The notes: a model not told the origin generated them from the letters alone. A stretch of 64,000 nt of DNA from Fasciolopsis buskii (GCA_008360955.1 LUCM01004286.1:1-64000); one strand, 5' to 3'. Shown: positions 1 through 14,945, counted from the first letter of the stretch. Numbers and translations are program-made.

Positions 1-26
1 TAGATAGATAGATAGATAGATAGATA

Positions 27-85
<59 letters not shown>

Positions 86-145
86 AGAAACGGGTAGATA
101 GATGGATAGATCGATCGATCAATAGATAGATCGTCTATCACCTAA
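1..145. repeat. Tetranucleotide microsatellite (TAGA)n then (TTGA)n
   Basis: The window opens inside a pure TAGA tract that switches near base 29 to a pure TTGA tract up to about base 84. Degenerate GATA/GATC units follow to about 145. It is cut by the window edge, so its full length is unknown. Confidence 0.95.
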
Positions 146-2525
146 TCCTAGTAAAGATGAAAACTCGTGAGGACTAAACATGTATGGTGTCTGATTGTCA
201 CTGAGAAAATTTGTCTGAGACGTTCTCGATTTCTCACGATACCTGTCACGTAGAAAATCATCGAGTTCCTGTAGATATTGTACTGTTGAGTTTTGCGTGG
301 TTGGGGTGGAAAAAGACGTGTCAAGAGAAAGAACTGTGAATGAGTGGGACTTGAAACCATCGTGCGTGCAAAGTATCATTACGAACACAAATGATGAGTA
401 CATCATCGAGCTATAGGAAATATACAATAATGATAATTGACAGTCACTTTTGTGATGTTTTTTGAATGTACTTCTAACAAAATGTTGAAAATGAAAGATA
501 ATGGTTCAAGCATCCCAGCAAATAAATATTGGTAAACAAAATGAGGGATGGTATCCTTTCCATGGTTAGAATTTTATAACCATCTTCTCATTTAAGATTA
601 GGAGACCTCGGAATTTTTTTCAACTCTATTGAATCATTTTAAATGTTTGTGTGGGTTGAGCTGTGTCTTGACTGAAACAGAAGACGCAATAAATCGAAGT
701 CAGTTTAATGCAAAAATGTAGAATGTTTTAGTTTTAGAAGATGATATCATCAGCAGAAGGCTCGGAGGGACTAGCCGCTTGCCGATAAAATTAAAAGCAT
801 CAGTCAGTGCCCAGTACTATGCCCTTAGGAGAGATAATACGATTGACTATCAACAAACATATCGGTGGGAAAAAGGGTTTGCTTTCAATCCGTTGCCCGA
901 GACCGATCCAACTCGGATTTCATTGACCGGATGAACTGGGTAATTTTCATAGCGCATTTCATTGCTCGTTGTTTCTCCCACACGAAAGACAAGTGGTTTG
1001 GAACAGAGTTTGTCGGTATTCTTGTTGTTATCGTCACTTCGGAGGTGGCTGACGGGCCGCATGTTGGTGTGTTAACATTCGGCCTTTATTAAGATCCGGT
1101 TTTATCGGACCCGTGATGTGTCAAGGAATTAGTGGAATTTGCCGTTTATTTCGTTATCAGAAGAATTTCGATATCTGACAAGAAATAAGGTCATCATGGA
1201 GAGAAAAAAGGTTTCTTCGTGGCCGAAAACATAAAAGATTGTCTCAACCGTCTCTATGACATGAGAAACACGAAGCTCAATGGAACGGAGACTACGGAAG
1301 AAGAACTATGCCGTTTTGTGTAAAAACCTTGAAAGAGAATTGGAATTCGACTAGTCCACTGAGAGTGAAGGAGTCAGGTGGTCAATGGATTTGGATCTTT
1401 CTTCGAAGCAGAAATCCGAGAGGGTTAAACTCAGAGTAATGGATGATAACTCGGCATAAAAGCAGTTTCCTCTGAATGAGGCAATACGGTGTTCTGTTAG
1501 ATCAACAGCACACGAGAGTAGGATAGATATATTGTTAAAATTTGTTGTGTAAAACTATCCCGTACAGAATATAAACTATGCAACTGTGTGCAATTAGTAG
1601 TAGAAAGCACCAAGCACAGCTAGTGTTTTGTGATTCTACTGAGTCCTAGGATTAGGTTGCGAGCACTCCCGAAGCACAATGGCCTTTACTGTGTGCGTTC
1701 AACCACAGTTAGGTATACTGTCTCTCGCATAATCCGTTTTCGAAGTCACCAGCCTTGTTACACTGGCCAGCGAAAATCAAGGCATTTATCTCACACCACC
1801 TGTGCGCGCGGTTTTAAATAGCTGCATTAGGCGGATATGTAATTTTTTCGAGTTCTGTGAGTAGCAAACATGTCACAGATTCAGCCATAATTATAGTTTT
1901 TAATCATTTCGCACCGTTTGAAAGATCTCTGTTGTATTCGAAATCAAGTTGAAATTGAGTAAATTTCATATGTGAATAAATCGAGAAAATGTGCTTCTGG
2001 ATGAGTGCTGGAGATCTCAGTGTTTGAGGCAAAGCGGTGCTGCAGATGGAGGGAAATATTTAGGAAAACCACTTGAATTTAGAAGCATTCAGCATGCCAT
2101 CTTTCGGAACTTTTGTCTTGATGGAAGTGGGCCATAGTAAAACCGAATATCTTGGTTGGATTGACTTTATTCTTTAGCTCTCACTTTTTTCATAAATGAA
2201 ACGACAAAGCACATCGTTCTCAAGACGGCTGCAACCACTTGTGGCTTATCAGGTGGAAGGTCCACCGGCTGTGGAAAGATTTAAACCGGCATCATTCAAG
2301 TAAAAATGCCATAAGTCTGATAAACTGATCAACGCGGATCAAGATGGAGCGCAAAATGGAGCTTTTTATCAACGGCGTCCAGGGTCCGGCTGCGACGGGA
2401 TCGTACGCAGTGTGAAATTGATGCCCTCTGTCAAACTGATGAATCTACGTTAACCTTGTCATAAGGTTTGGGTAAGCTGCCTTCAGCGGCACATGCAAAT
2501 GATTCAGTCTGTCACTTTTCAAGAT
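146..2525. other. Gene-free stretch, nothing recognised
   Basis: Only short open frames with no recognisable domain or consistent splice sites are present on either strand. There may be very old repeat remnants near 2.2-2.5 kb, for example a short segment at 2455-2505 that resembles one at 2850-2905. They are too weak to classify. Confidence 0.5.
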
Positions 2526-2529
2526 CTTT

Positions 2530-2790
2530 TATCTTTTGCTTTTTTTTATTAATGAAACAACAACGTGCGTCAATTTTCAGGAGTGGGGCGGTGGCCAGCA
2601 GAGGTTTTCCAAGTGGGAAAGTTGACCTGCGGTGGGAGGATTCGAACCCGCAAACTCTAAGTCTAGGCGCCACGACCTTACCCGTCTGGCCACCGCCTGC
2701 CCAAGCCGGGTCATTTCGGGTTCCCCGTCCAATCCATGTGCGACTTTGGCAGCTTGAGTGATTGCGCGTTAACTGTTGAAATTAGGGCCT
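2530..2790 (-). repeat. tRNA-derived SINE, family C, copy 1
   Basis: Read on the minus strand, this has a tRNA-like head with an A-box-like segment (complement of about 2680-2700) and a good B box, GGGTTCGAATCC (complement of 2639-2652). A GC-rich body follows, then a T/A-rich tail near 2530-2560. The body recurs at 19.5 kb and 28.1 kb. The anticodon arm does not fold into a functional tRNA, so I call it a SINE rather than a tRNA gene. The homologous copies support a dispersed family. Confidence 0.6.
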
Positions 2791-5700
2791 GAAAGTGAGC
2801 CGGTTACCGTACACCTGAGGCCCACCGCACTGTGCGAAGGCGGTGCAACGGAATTGGCCTTGTTGGGTAAACTGACCTTCAGCTAGCAGCAAGTTCAGCG
2901 GTATAGCGTGGGCAGAAAAAAAATCGAAACCAGAAACAACAAGAAAATCCTCACAGGTAAGAAAGATTAAAAGAACAAACAATCGATACGTTAGTTAGAA
3001 AGTAGGAAAATCCGAGCTTTTCATTGCCCAAATCCTGACGGTCAACATAAAAAGCATGCAAAAAGGTCCGATTTTACCAGCATGGCAGCGAACACGTACG
3101 TTTTTCTGCAAGTGAACGACCAAGGAGAAACGCCAGGAGGGAAACAGATTCATCCTAACAATTAGTTATTCACACTTAGCAAACGTGTCAGTTTTTCCCC
3201 CTCCATCGGGAAACTCTATCGCCGTCTGAATGTAAACGGCCTGGTACTTTGACGCTAATTGGTAATTACATTGTTTAATGATTCCCATAAAGCGACTGGA
3301 CAGAAATGATGCAAGAAGCCTTGTTTTAGGCCATCATACGGTGAAATCGAGTCATATGGGCCAAAGAGTGGCGATTTACTAGAGGAGACAGAGACGAAGC
3401 GTAACGGTGTGGTAAATGAACGGGGTAAATTCTGATGCAAAATTCCTGCAGACTACTTTGAACGGTGACGAAAGGCTAGTGCATGTTTTGCGGACAATTA
3501 TGCCCACGTAGCAAAATTCACATTATGATCTTACAGCTGGGTATCATCGGTGAAGAATGCTTAACAGTGGTGAGCGAGCACTAACCAAAAATTGCCATCG
3601 AAAAGGCACACTTTGTATTCAAAAATGACAACGTAACTCCGTACCGAGTAAGAATTGTTAAAGGTCGCAAGAACGCTAGTTGGATAAAACCCTTCATATA
3701 ACCCGAAAATATGCATATATATGTATAGGTACATACATATGCATGTGTATATATGTGTATGTAGATACATTTACGGCCAATAATAGGACACCTGCTTGAT
3801 ACTAGTGATAATTTCTAATAAGTCATTGTATGAAACCTACCCTGCAAACAGCTTTGCAATCTGAACAAACAGTGGTCAGTCAAATTATAACCATCAGTAG
3901 TATCGATATTTTAGGGAAAGGTGTCCATTTTCGGAAACTGTTTTCTTTACGATCTAATTTGACATGTGATTTGAATTTTATGACATCTAATCCGTTGCTT
4001 TTGCTTTATCGGATACCAAATTGTACAGTTCCACTGGTTTCGTATTTTCAAGAATTCCCTCTTTTGAATCGTGAATAGCACTCAATATTTCAGTTGTCAT
4101 TTGTTATCATATGCGTAATCATGTTGCACCTATTTTGAGACCAAAATGAATACAATAGATTTGTCGCATCCGGTCACTGGGTCTTATCTTCTCTATTCTA
4201 TTGACCGAGGAGACTTTATCAGCTACTAATTCAGAGCCACATATAGGACAGGTCCGGCAGTTGCTTATCGAACGTTTTCTGTTAGATTTATTATTTATTT
4301 ATTTCATATGAGCTGAGTGTATCAGAAAGAGAACGATGGCAAACCTTTTTTGTGAATAGGAATAATCAAATTATTAATAGTTAATAATAGTCTGCAAATT
4401 TAAAGTTGTGTGGCAATACTAAAAGTCCATAGAATGTTTTTTCACTATGCATTCTGGGCTCGTGATTTTTGAGTTCATCAACTCTTATAATCGTGGTGAA
4501 AAACGAAGAAATCGAAAAGTTATTTTAATTAGATCTTTTTAATGTGCAATCAGAATCTGGACATGAATCGAGGCAGTCTTCACCGTCATAGGCCACCGCG
4601 TACAGCACTACGTTGAGTACCAATTAGGCCATAGTATACGGCAAAGAAAAGTACACACATTTGCACAAATATGCATGCCTAGGAACCAAAACAGATTTAC
4701 GGTAACTGCTATTGTGGTCCTCTAATACTGTAACTAATGCATCAGCTGAGTTTGCTGAGATTCTCTTGCGTGCCATTGGTAGGTACAAACTGAACTGACG
4801 TAATCACGTCTAGTCTGGTTAATAAACATAGTTACGCAGCCGAATGGTTTTCTGTTTTTCATGTACGCACTAAATCTGTTTGTTCCTAATAGTACAACCT
4901 ATGGTAGCAGATAGGTGTGGGCAACTCCTTCCCGGAACTAGCAACCACCCACAACATTCCACTTAGACTGATGGCACCCGCTGGAAATCGAACTGTGCCA
5001 GATCACTGAGTCACATAAGTGTGTGCATTAACCATGTGAATGCATTTAAAAGAGTGAATCCATAGTTTTTATATGATTTGCAAAGAAATCGTAAGGACCA
5101 GAACAGACGTGCAGGATGTGGTGAACAAAGCTTAATCCAATATTGGATGCTAGTTTTGTTTCTTTATTGTTGGCTAGGACAGAGACATTTAATTCAACTT
5201 GGAATACGATAATGGTGAAAAACCTTCGTAGCTCTGGGAAGTACAATGAACCACTGAACAGCTAAATCACTGATTTTTCGGTGACCTCTTAAGTTTGAGG
5301 TTCGAATAAATGAGATTAAACAAATGGGAAAGGGAGAGAATAGAATTATTGACGAAAATGTGTCGTTTGCTCCATGTCTATTTGTTAACGGGCAACAAGA
5401 GCTGCGGTATTACGATGTCTTGCACGCTCGTGTGCAAAGAAGATGAAGCGGTTTCATAGTACTTGGAAAATAGTCTATCATTGGTGTTAGCTGGTAGGTA
5501 ACTGGCAAATCTTTCTTATGGATTAAAAATTGCCTATCCATAACAAAACTGTTGCTATCGCAACAGGCGAATAATTTTAGTTGTCTATTGGTAGAGTCAA
5601 AATCAACAGTACCTAAGATGAAGGATGAAATTAAAGTAGAACAGCAAATCCATGAAATGAGAATTCAGGAAGTTGCGAACCAATGAACACATTTATCAGG

Positions 5701-8700
5701 AGACAATTTTTGAGAAGAAAATTTCCCTATTTCCAAGTAAAAAACTGGAATAATTATAACCCAAGCAAAGTATATCGGCCGACTATATATAACTGGCTAG
5801 CGATATCCGGTCGACCGACACCATGGATTTTAAATTTAAAGGTTCAAATAACCTCACTGTTGATCAGTTTCCTCAAACGGGAACCCTCAGTTCACCATGA
5901 CGTCTTTCGTAAACGATAAAGAATCTTGCCCAGTCATCAGCAAGAGAAGCAGAGATATGAAAGTCGAAAAGGTCAGTGCAACCAGTGGGTAAGATAGTGA
6001 GATCAATCGCTAACTTTATAATCCAGTTTGAAAGAGTTCATCGGATGCTATTTGAGTTTACTTGCAACCGGGTAAATGGAATAACTCAAATAATAAATAG
6101 CTCCTATTTTGAATAGAGAAATTCCGTCAAAAGTTTGATGGAAGTAAATCCACTGTTATTGCCAACGTGGCCCGAAAAATTTTGGTTGGAATATGCAATC
6201 ACACTATCAACACTGAAAATTCGCGAAGTCTGTACTTTGGTTAATCGACTGCAACGTTTCAGCAGCAGAATCGGGCAAGCGTAGAAATTCAACACCGAAT
6301 TTCGTTACTGAAAGCTGTAATCTTTTGTTTTTATTCAAGCCGTGCCCCAGTGTACATGTTTGCTCCGACCGTAACATACTCGGTCAGCTACATTGAATCC
6401 GTCATTGTCAGTCTTTCTGCAACGCGTCAGCTCTAATCGCCCCGATTATTAGGGTACGACCCACCGATGGCTGCGGACACGTGTAGTGGGTTTAACTTAC
6501 GGTAGCTGATTGCTAGCCCGAGAGCATTTCTGACGACTAAACAATCTCTCAGTTACGGATGAAAACTGAATGTTGTTAGTTTGCTTATTTCCGTTTTTAC
6601 TGGCTTTACTGCACCGCCTCATTGGATCCCAAGTATGACAGCAGGAATCCAGTCCCTGGTGCTTTCGTTTCGTAAATAATCGGTTCTGTTGATCAATAAT
6701 CAGCCGGCATCACATGACGCGAAATCGTCTAGCTGTTTAATGCTTTACATTCATTTAACTGGGGAGGTCATACCCGAAGCACAAGATCGCCAACATAATT
6801 AATGCTACTTCGTTCATGCGTGCACGTGACTCCAAATGATCACCACATAGCAATCAGTTAGCATAATTGGGTGCACGAGCGATAATTCGTACAGAGGTCA
6901 AATTTTACACTCGCAAGAATTCGGAACTCCTCAAGGAAGCGCTATTCTAACGGATGGGCGAAATTTCCGCCTGAGTTACCCGGTCGATTGTGTGATTATT
7001 TCTAATCTTACCCGACAATTCTGCTAACTTTCACCCAAGCTTAACCATCTTTTGAGGAACTACTTCTTATCTGTCTTGTTTGCATTAGGAATGTAAACTT
7101 TCGTTAAGCAGTTCCTCCGACTACTGCCACTGCCGCTTGTTCAGGGTTAATTGTTAATTAGCCACAGCCAATCCGTCTAGTGACGACAGTGATGTGGCTA
7201 GTCGAGGCATCGAAATTATACAGACTCTTCCCAACCATTTCACACATAAATGAATTCATCCATTCTACATAGTCTGTTTAAGATTGAAATAGCGGTTCCC
7301 ACCTTTCGGGTAGTAAATAACCCGATACCCGAAATTGTGTCCACACTAACGATATAAATTATCATAAAAGGGGTATACACAGGGCCGGCATGGCGAATCC
7401 AATGGGCTGACTTTTCAAGTTTAAGATGAATCATTCTTCGGACAAGCTGAATTGCCTAAAGGAGGTACTGAAACATTATCACGGATTTATTTTACTTTAG
7501 ATTAATTTAGTGTACACAGTACAAATTATTGGACAGAGCAACCGACGATGATGAAAGAGAAAGTTTCCAATCCGATGCATTTTCCGGAAAGTTCGGAATA
7601 GCAAAAGAACAGTGACATACAGGCGCTTCTAACTGTGTAGGAAACTCCTACACGATCATGATCAATCAGATGAGTTTGAGAAGGCCGTGCCGAGGCGAAA
7701 GTAAAACAGTGATGCGAACGCACTTCGCTTGGCTTGAACGACGGTATTCACAAAGACGTTGTGGTTTGAAAGTGGGGCATGAAGTCAGTAAGTGGTTCAG
7801 TCATTCGGCAAATATTCCAAAATTTCAGTTGACTTCTGAACCTTAGGGAACGCAAACTTGAACTTTTTAGCTGAGCCAAGTCGACAGCCTTCACGGAAGG
7901 TGAATTTTACTTATTTCCCGTAAACTTCTTGTTTTATCGTTGTGGATTAATTTCACTTCAACAACACGTGGGAATGTCGTAGGATCACAGTGTAGTGTCA
8001 CATTTCATTGCTTCTAACGTGCGAAATTGGCAACTGAAACAACCGGATGAAAAGGCTGCTGCTTGATCTCTTGCGTTTATTTTCTTCTTGTGATAGCCGA
8101 TTCCGAAACAGCCTTTTACATACTGCCGGTCGAAAGTAGGTCATTTGGCCCAGACACAGTAAAAAGTCTTTTCGAATTCTGTTAATAGGAAAATGTATCG
8201 CATTCCAAACCCAAGCGGCGATCAGTAAACAATGCCGGTCTGGAAACTGCACCCATTCGATTGATCCATCATTTCGATTTCTTTGCTGCAATTTGGTCAA
8301 AATGATACTAATTCCCTCAACTACAGGTTGCTATGTTATCTGTGTGTGCATTGACTCACACAAACGCGTCTTGAATGTACAGCTAAGAATGACGTACAAT
8401 CCTATGTTGAGCAATTAGGTGCGGACTTGAGTTAGGCCCAATCTATGTGAATAACCTCAACAAGAAGACCACAGCTGAACAGGAACAAGTTCAAGTTCTA
8501 TTTGCTACTAAGGATTTACATACATAGTTGGAAATATTGAGATGATTGGAATGTTTTCCGTTCAGTCACCTTCGCCGAATGTCTGGACTTCACCACCACT
8601 TTTCGTCACGGTTCCCATTGTTGGCCTGTCTACGCAGGCCAGGCTGAAACTGTATCGGATTATATCAGGTGACGTACGCATAAACTCACCCCAACGTTGA

Positions 8701-10565
8701 AACAACTATTGTCTGCAATTATGTCTAATTGGGGTGCGACAAAACTATGAACAAGGCACAGATGGCACGAGTTCCCCTAGTTCGCTGGACTGTTACCTGC
8801 GCCTTTTGTCTAGAGACACCTCTTCTGTGTGCACTTAACCCCCATAAAGAGCTGTGGATATTCATCCCCTTTTGACATGATGGTGGTCTTGATTGTACCT
8901 AGAAAAGTTTTTCGACATGTATTTATACCTTGCTCCCATCTTGATCGATGAACCTGAATAGCATTCAGAATTTCTGAGCTAACAGTCATGAAATACCTTT
9001 TCGACTTTACCTCCAAATTCCCTGTCCCTATCACAAATTTGAACACTCCGGGCGATCGAACAGTTAGTGTTGGTCTAGCGCATTCGCACGGATATATGCT
9101 TGTGGAAAAAATCCACGCATGTTTCTCCGCTGGTTATCCACCTCGAACTTTCGTTTTAGCCCCGACAGCATTTTCATTTTGACTCTGATTCCCTTTTGAT
9201 TTCCAACAGACCAACAGAAATCGTTCTCCTGACTTGATTCGTCACCTGATTTATCCCGTTTAGGGCCGGCGAGTGAATGTCGCATGGACGGTTTTTGGAA
9301 ACGGGTGTGTTCGCAATGGGTGTTCATTGTTTACTGCTGCCTGCACGAGTAAATTAATTAGGACTTCTTTCAAGCACAGTCTCAGAGGAATTTTCTCGGA
9401 AGAAATCCGCGGGTCATTTATTCCTGGAAAGTTACAGTTGGACCCAAGTCATAACTCCGTTGATTCTACAGAGAAGAACACATTATTTTTATTGTATAGC
9501 AAGTATATCTGGGGTTATATTTAAGGATACCTTTTTATCAATATTTGCTATGACAACTGACACAGAAATCTACAAGTGTTTCCCAGTGGTCGCCACTAGG
9601 TTTCTGTCCATAGTAATTGATGCATCGACTCAGGTGAAATAATGCCTGTCTACGACAATTCCTCACTTCTGATACTATATCGGATGTGAGACTGAGTTTT
9701 AATGCATTTTGACTACATAAATATGGTAGCGGTGTGTCACCTAAATAGTATGAGGAAGTCCGTCTATACACAACGGATTACGGGGAACACAAAACAAAAT
9801 ACTTCCAAAAGAACTTTGATCCGCTCAACTGAATTTACGAACTACCTGTTTGGTGCAAATAATTCGAATTAATGCTAACGTCAGTCGATCGAATCTTACA
9901 CGTCTGGTTTAACTTTCTTCTCGTCCCCAAATACCATCTTCTTATCACGTCCGCCAGATTTAACTTTGGGGCACGACCATTAGTTATTTTCTTGAAATCG
10001 GATCACACGATAAACAGATTTTCTACACAACAAGAGACGACCTCCAACCCTACCCCGTTGTACGAACAACGGTCGCGGTTGATTAAATTTATTCGTTCCG
10101 CGGATAAATTTGCTCTCGGGATTAACTTTAACTGGGAAACGCTAAAAAACGATCAAGATAAAGTGCCCTTTCGCAAAAGTGGCCGCTTGTTTAAAAGTTA
10201 CCAAGGGAAAGATCGTTAGGATCATCTTCGTACGTTGACTCACCAAACTGAGGATAGCTGAAGTATTTGGAATGGTTCATGCTGAATCTATACCTGATCA
10301 TCCGCTGTGGAAGTCCTGAACGTTACTGGCTTGTTTCTTACCTGCGATTTCGACTTTTTACACTACGGCTTGAAGTCGATCTCTTAGCTACTTATTCCCA
10401 GATTCCTCGTATCATCCAAAAAACATTTTGATCGAATTCCGTATTTAACTTAGAACTTCGTGTTCTGCTACTTATTATTGTGATTCCCTGGTAGCCAAAA
10501 ACTATTTCAAGCCTATCGCGAAAGTCCCACTAAAAGAAGCTAGTTGCTCTCATAGAAACTGAAAT
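2791..10565. other. Gene-free stretch with one TA/TG-rich tract
   Basis: No open frame here shows a recognised domain. A TA/TG-rich low-complexity tract lies at about 3705-3770. A 115-codon open frame at 9872-10219 (+) has no recognisable motif and no supporting splice context, so it is left unannotated. Confidence 0.5.
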
Positions 10566-10945
10566 GTTAGTAGTAGAAAATTGAATGTTTTCAGGAAATA
10601 CGTCATCTATCAGTAGAGGTCGATTGTTGTGAGCTAGCGGCCCATAGCCATGCAACTCAGTGACGGATAGGTGCAATACCATGTGATGAAGTTCAATAAA
10701 CCGTTCGCAGCCTGCCCGGTAGCGTAATGGCTAAGGCGTTCGACTCAGAACCGTTCGTCCCGGGTTCGCGTCCCAGTTCGGGTGCAGTGGATATGCACTG
10801 CTGATGATTCCTAACAAGGATGAAACAGCTGTACAATGCTTCCATGGTTTCTTAATGGTGAGGTAAGTGTTGATATCACATGGTGAATTATTTCATGAAA
10901 ATATTCAATCTCCTACTATTAACATGTACCAAGTAATCAAGTTCT
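10566..10945 (+). repeat. tRNA-derived SINE, family A, copy 1, with inverted tail stub
   Basis: The tRNA-like head has an A box near 10719-10735 (TAGCGTAATGGCTAAGG) and a B box near 10762-10773 (GGGTTCGCGTCC). A body of about 160 bp follows, ending near 10925 in a run that recurs at 31.98 and 61.67 kb. A leader of about 110 bp (10598-10710) matches the leader of the 31.5 kb copy. Before the leader, 10566-10597 is an inverted, truncated copy of the element's own 3' tail. The unit is therefore a shortened version of the head-to-head dimer seen complete elsewhere. Confidence 0.75.
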
Positions 10946-13900
10946 GTTGGTCATATCCAAAGCCTTCGTCGTACTTAGGTTACCTGCACAGAATTATTTC
11001 ATGAAGACTGAAATGTGATAGATAAGAGTCTCAGACTGTTCATAACTCAGTTCACCTCAGTTAGTTCACCCAGTTGCTCTGATCTTGGTTTATAGTTTGC
11101 GCCACCAACTGTTCAGTGAGAACAAAAGAACGAGAAAAAGCGGAAGATAGACTGTGAATTAATGAGTTGAACAACAATGCAGAAGAGGGAAGATTTTGAA
11201 TGAAAGTATCCCCTGACTGTGACAATGCGCCAAATCACCTACTGTCTCCAACCCTCGCCTGGGGGAAAGAATCTCATGGACCTCAATCTAGTAGTCTAAA
11301 TGCACCAACACAAGTCGCTCACTTGGTTAAAGCTATCATACTTTTTCCCATGACATCCACTTACCGTTCAACAATTGCGTGCCTCGGAGAACGACATACA
11401 CCGAGGCAGTCGTTCTGTGGACCAGTGAAAAAGCATGACCCAAATGTCCTAACCTATTGTGATTCAGTTCTTGTCCTAAAAACTGAACCCTAGGATCGAA
11501 TACCTCACCCCCAACATTTGAGTTACTGAGATAATTCCCCATCAATATTTTACCAGTACTAAGAAGACAACGGTGTTCGGACACGGAAAGTTTTGCATAT
11601 TGCCTGCTTCAAACAGCCATATGTTGAACTGCTTGGTGTAATTAGCCAAAAATTAATTCCGTAGAGGAATGATCCCCGTTTGTTTTGCAGGTAAATAGTG
11701 CAACGTGTAAGGCACAATATGAAGAATGTATGAAGCACGATGAATTGAAGTTCACAGAGTTTTCCACTGAAAGGCGTCTTCATTCTTCACGAACTGTTTC
11801 TTCAGGTTATGAATCCTTTTGTCCCGAATCTAAGTGAAGGTTAAACGGTGTTAAACTGAGAAGAAATTCAACATCGAGAGTGTAGCCAACACTGATTAGA
11901 ACGATGGCCAATCTAGTCACATGCAAATGAAGTCCGTTCTGATCAACAAACACTTGGAAATCACGAGTTCCAGGATCTAGTCGGATTGGTCGACCAGGAA
12001 CAATGGCCATTCTCGGATAACTTGTCCCTCGTATGATGTGATGCAATGTTGTAAGTTTTCACTCGATATTCGAATCAATTTTTGATAAAGAACACTTGTT
12101 TTAGGTGAAAGCTATATGTTCAGGAACACATGTCTCGAATAAATCGATTTATACTCCTAAATCAATGAGCACAAAATGGAGAAAAAACCTTTAACATTTT
12201 TGCAACTAAATTATTTGGACAAACGAACCCCGAATAATTGCTAATTTTTCTGAGAAAATTGTCTCACATTCTTCGTGGAAAGTGAAGCATATCTACATTG
12301 CATGCATTTTATGGGAGAATTCAGAAATGTGCAGTCATACTGCCGTCATTTTTTAAAAAGAGGCAGTCCATTGATTAACTTTACTAAGAAACATTTCCCA
12401 CAACTGACCATTGTGCCTCTGGATATGGTTCGTATGCTGCCTGTAAGATTCCGAGTTTGTGTGCAGGCTGGTGAAAAGACACAACATTGCAAGAGTAATG
12501 ACCACAGTTTGTACGGATGAGAACAGCCCAAAGAAGATTGGCTTTGTACTTTTCATTATGTTACCTATAGCTAATGCCAATTCACGATTCGTCGGATTGA
12601 TGATTCCTATTTGTTACCCAGAATAACGGGTACCCTTGTCTCATCCGAGCGAAAGCCTACCTAAATTATGTGTTAATTCAATTAATTCGAGGTGAGACAT
12701 TTATCTGACTTCCGCAGATCATCAAGGCCGTGTCAACAGTATCGTGTTTCGCACCAAAAATTGCATCGTTCCATCGGCTGTCACAATTGACCTGTTGTTT
12801 CGCCCAATCTGAGCCGTACCATTGTCACTGGTGCTTTATATATTATTCTTTGATAATTTGAATGTGCAGTTCCACCCAATGGCTGTTACACATCATCATA
12901 ATGCAATTTTATTCGAGGGCAATTTTTTGAGAAAGTGAGGCACATCGGGTGAGCAGAGTATCCTCTTTTTTCTCAGTCTTTCACCACAGTCAAGAGTAGG
13001 AGGCGAAATAGTACTGCAGGAGAATGCATATAACACCCCCTGCCATTTTCTAGCTTCTAAGAACCTTCTGATTTGGTCTTTTTGGTGTCAAGATAGACAA
13101 CAGTCAAATATTTTTCTTGTTCATTTATCTGAGTTCGATACCTCACAATCATACTCACAAAAGACAATATCTGTAGCATGCACACGGACCTCAATCTCCC
13201 AATGGATCGCGTGACTGGCCTGGAAAATGTGGAAATAGAGCCGAATTTCAGAAAGTGTATCATCATACAGCATCCAAAATTACGCACCGAAGCCAGTATG
13301 GTTGTATCGCGAATACACAAAACATTCCGACTGGCTTAAGTGACCTTCAGCCGAAGGTTTAACTCTAATCACACGGAACGTGTGCATAGAGCGTATGCGG
13401 AGTTGGGTGATAATAGATGAATGTAAATCAACAAACTTAAAAAGGCACAAACACACGGCAACACTTGGGTGTAGACCCAAATGACAAAAAACGCCCACTA
13501 AGTCAATGCCTAGTTTTAGCCAGTTTTACCTATTACTGGCATCTTCCATTTATTCAAACTGTCATGCATGAATCGTAAAACATGGCATTACAAGCTCATC
13601 TGGGAGATGAGCATGCTTTGTTGAAGATGGTCCAAATCACCACCTAAATCCGTTATTTCTCGAGCCATATAAACATGCGTCTTCGAGATTTTGATGGCAA
13701 ATAAGTCCACCTTGCAAGATATGAGAGATTCAGTGGAATAATATTTTGCAGAACTGAATGAAACCATACGTTTCGTCTTACTCCCTCCTCACTCCCTACG
13801 TGTATGTGTGTCGAACCCGTACTGCGCCGTAATTTTTTTTCTTGTCTCGCCTGCTTTAGCTTAGTCCGACTTTTATCGAACAGAGGCCATAAGAAATAAC

Positions 13901-14699
13901 CAAAAACGTCTCAGTTTGTGCTTAACTAACCAGCCTATGGTAACCGTTAAAAGCGCATAGGATGGATGGGAAGTAGACTGTTGCCAAGACACCAGTGCAA
14001 TTAACATAACGTAGGCAAGGACAGAAGACATAGCTTATCGAACAAAGTTAATCAAAGCGTCGCTTTGACTATCACGGGTACCCTACCCCATTTTGCTGCA
14101 ACCCGAGCTAGACGATTTCAATTCAAAACGAACGGAAAAATTAGAATGCCACACGTATATATACATAGAACAACTATTCGGTGATTCAAAATGCATTCCT
14201 CCGTTTCTACCAAACTGATTCTCAATGGACTTTCAGAAATAAACGCGAAATGACGCTCATTGTGCATTAAGGAATCACTGCGGTGATTGGGATGAGGACA
14301 TCAATTTCAAACGATCACACCTCCATCATCTTCGAAATAAAAAGCTAGAAATTGAGATGAATAGAACGGTCCCAAATTTCACATTTAAAAATGAATCCGT
14401 GGCAGTACCAGTGCAGCAAACATCACAGATAACCTATATTCCCTCACTGGATATTTTAGATTATAATAGTCTGTCTAGTAAATAAGAATTATGACCTTAT
14501 GCGAAATTCTTTGGACAAGATGTTATAAAAAATCATTGACCCAACTGAAGAGCGTGTTCGGATATAAACATATTGTCTTTCGCGTCAGTACTACTCGGTT
14601 TATACTGCTAAATATGTCTTTTAAAAGCTGTCCGTCCTGACTGCCGTAAAAACGGCTAGAAATACCGATCCGTCAGACTAACGTCATTCTTAATCTGTG
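10946..14699. other. Gene-free stretch, nothing recognised
   Basis: The short conserved 3' extension of the family A SINE continues to about 10950. Beyond that I see no domain, tRNA, clear repeat or splice-consistent open frame on either strand. Confidence 0.5.
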
Positions 14700-14945
14700 T
14701 CACGAAATTCATAAAAAATCATCATTCTCATTTGAGACATCGTTCTAGTCAAAGTTATTCTCAAGATCCAAATCATCAGCATTATCAATATCCTAGTCAC
14801 TGTCACTGTCACTATCACGGTCTGGATCATCATACTTATCATAATCATCTTGTAAGTCGTCAGTGGTGTCCGCAGTGTCGTCATCGGAGTCATCAAGACA
14901 TCCATCACCATCACGATCAGCGCCGTAATCACCATCACTCATGTG
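14700..14945. repeat. GAT/ATC-rich low-complexity tract
   Basis: Imperfect trinucleotide-like sequence, ATC/CAC-rich on plus and GAT/GAC-rich on minus. On the minus strand it contains a 49-codon frame (14793-14942) starting with ATG in which nearly half the residues are Asp. It could be a fossil acidic exon, but with no splice or homology support it is best treated as low-complexity DNA. Confidence 0.6.

Noticed and set aside
9872..10219. 115-codon plus-strand open frame
   Set aside because: No recognisable domain or splice context. It is consistent with chance in a long gene-free region.
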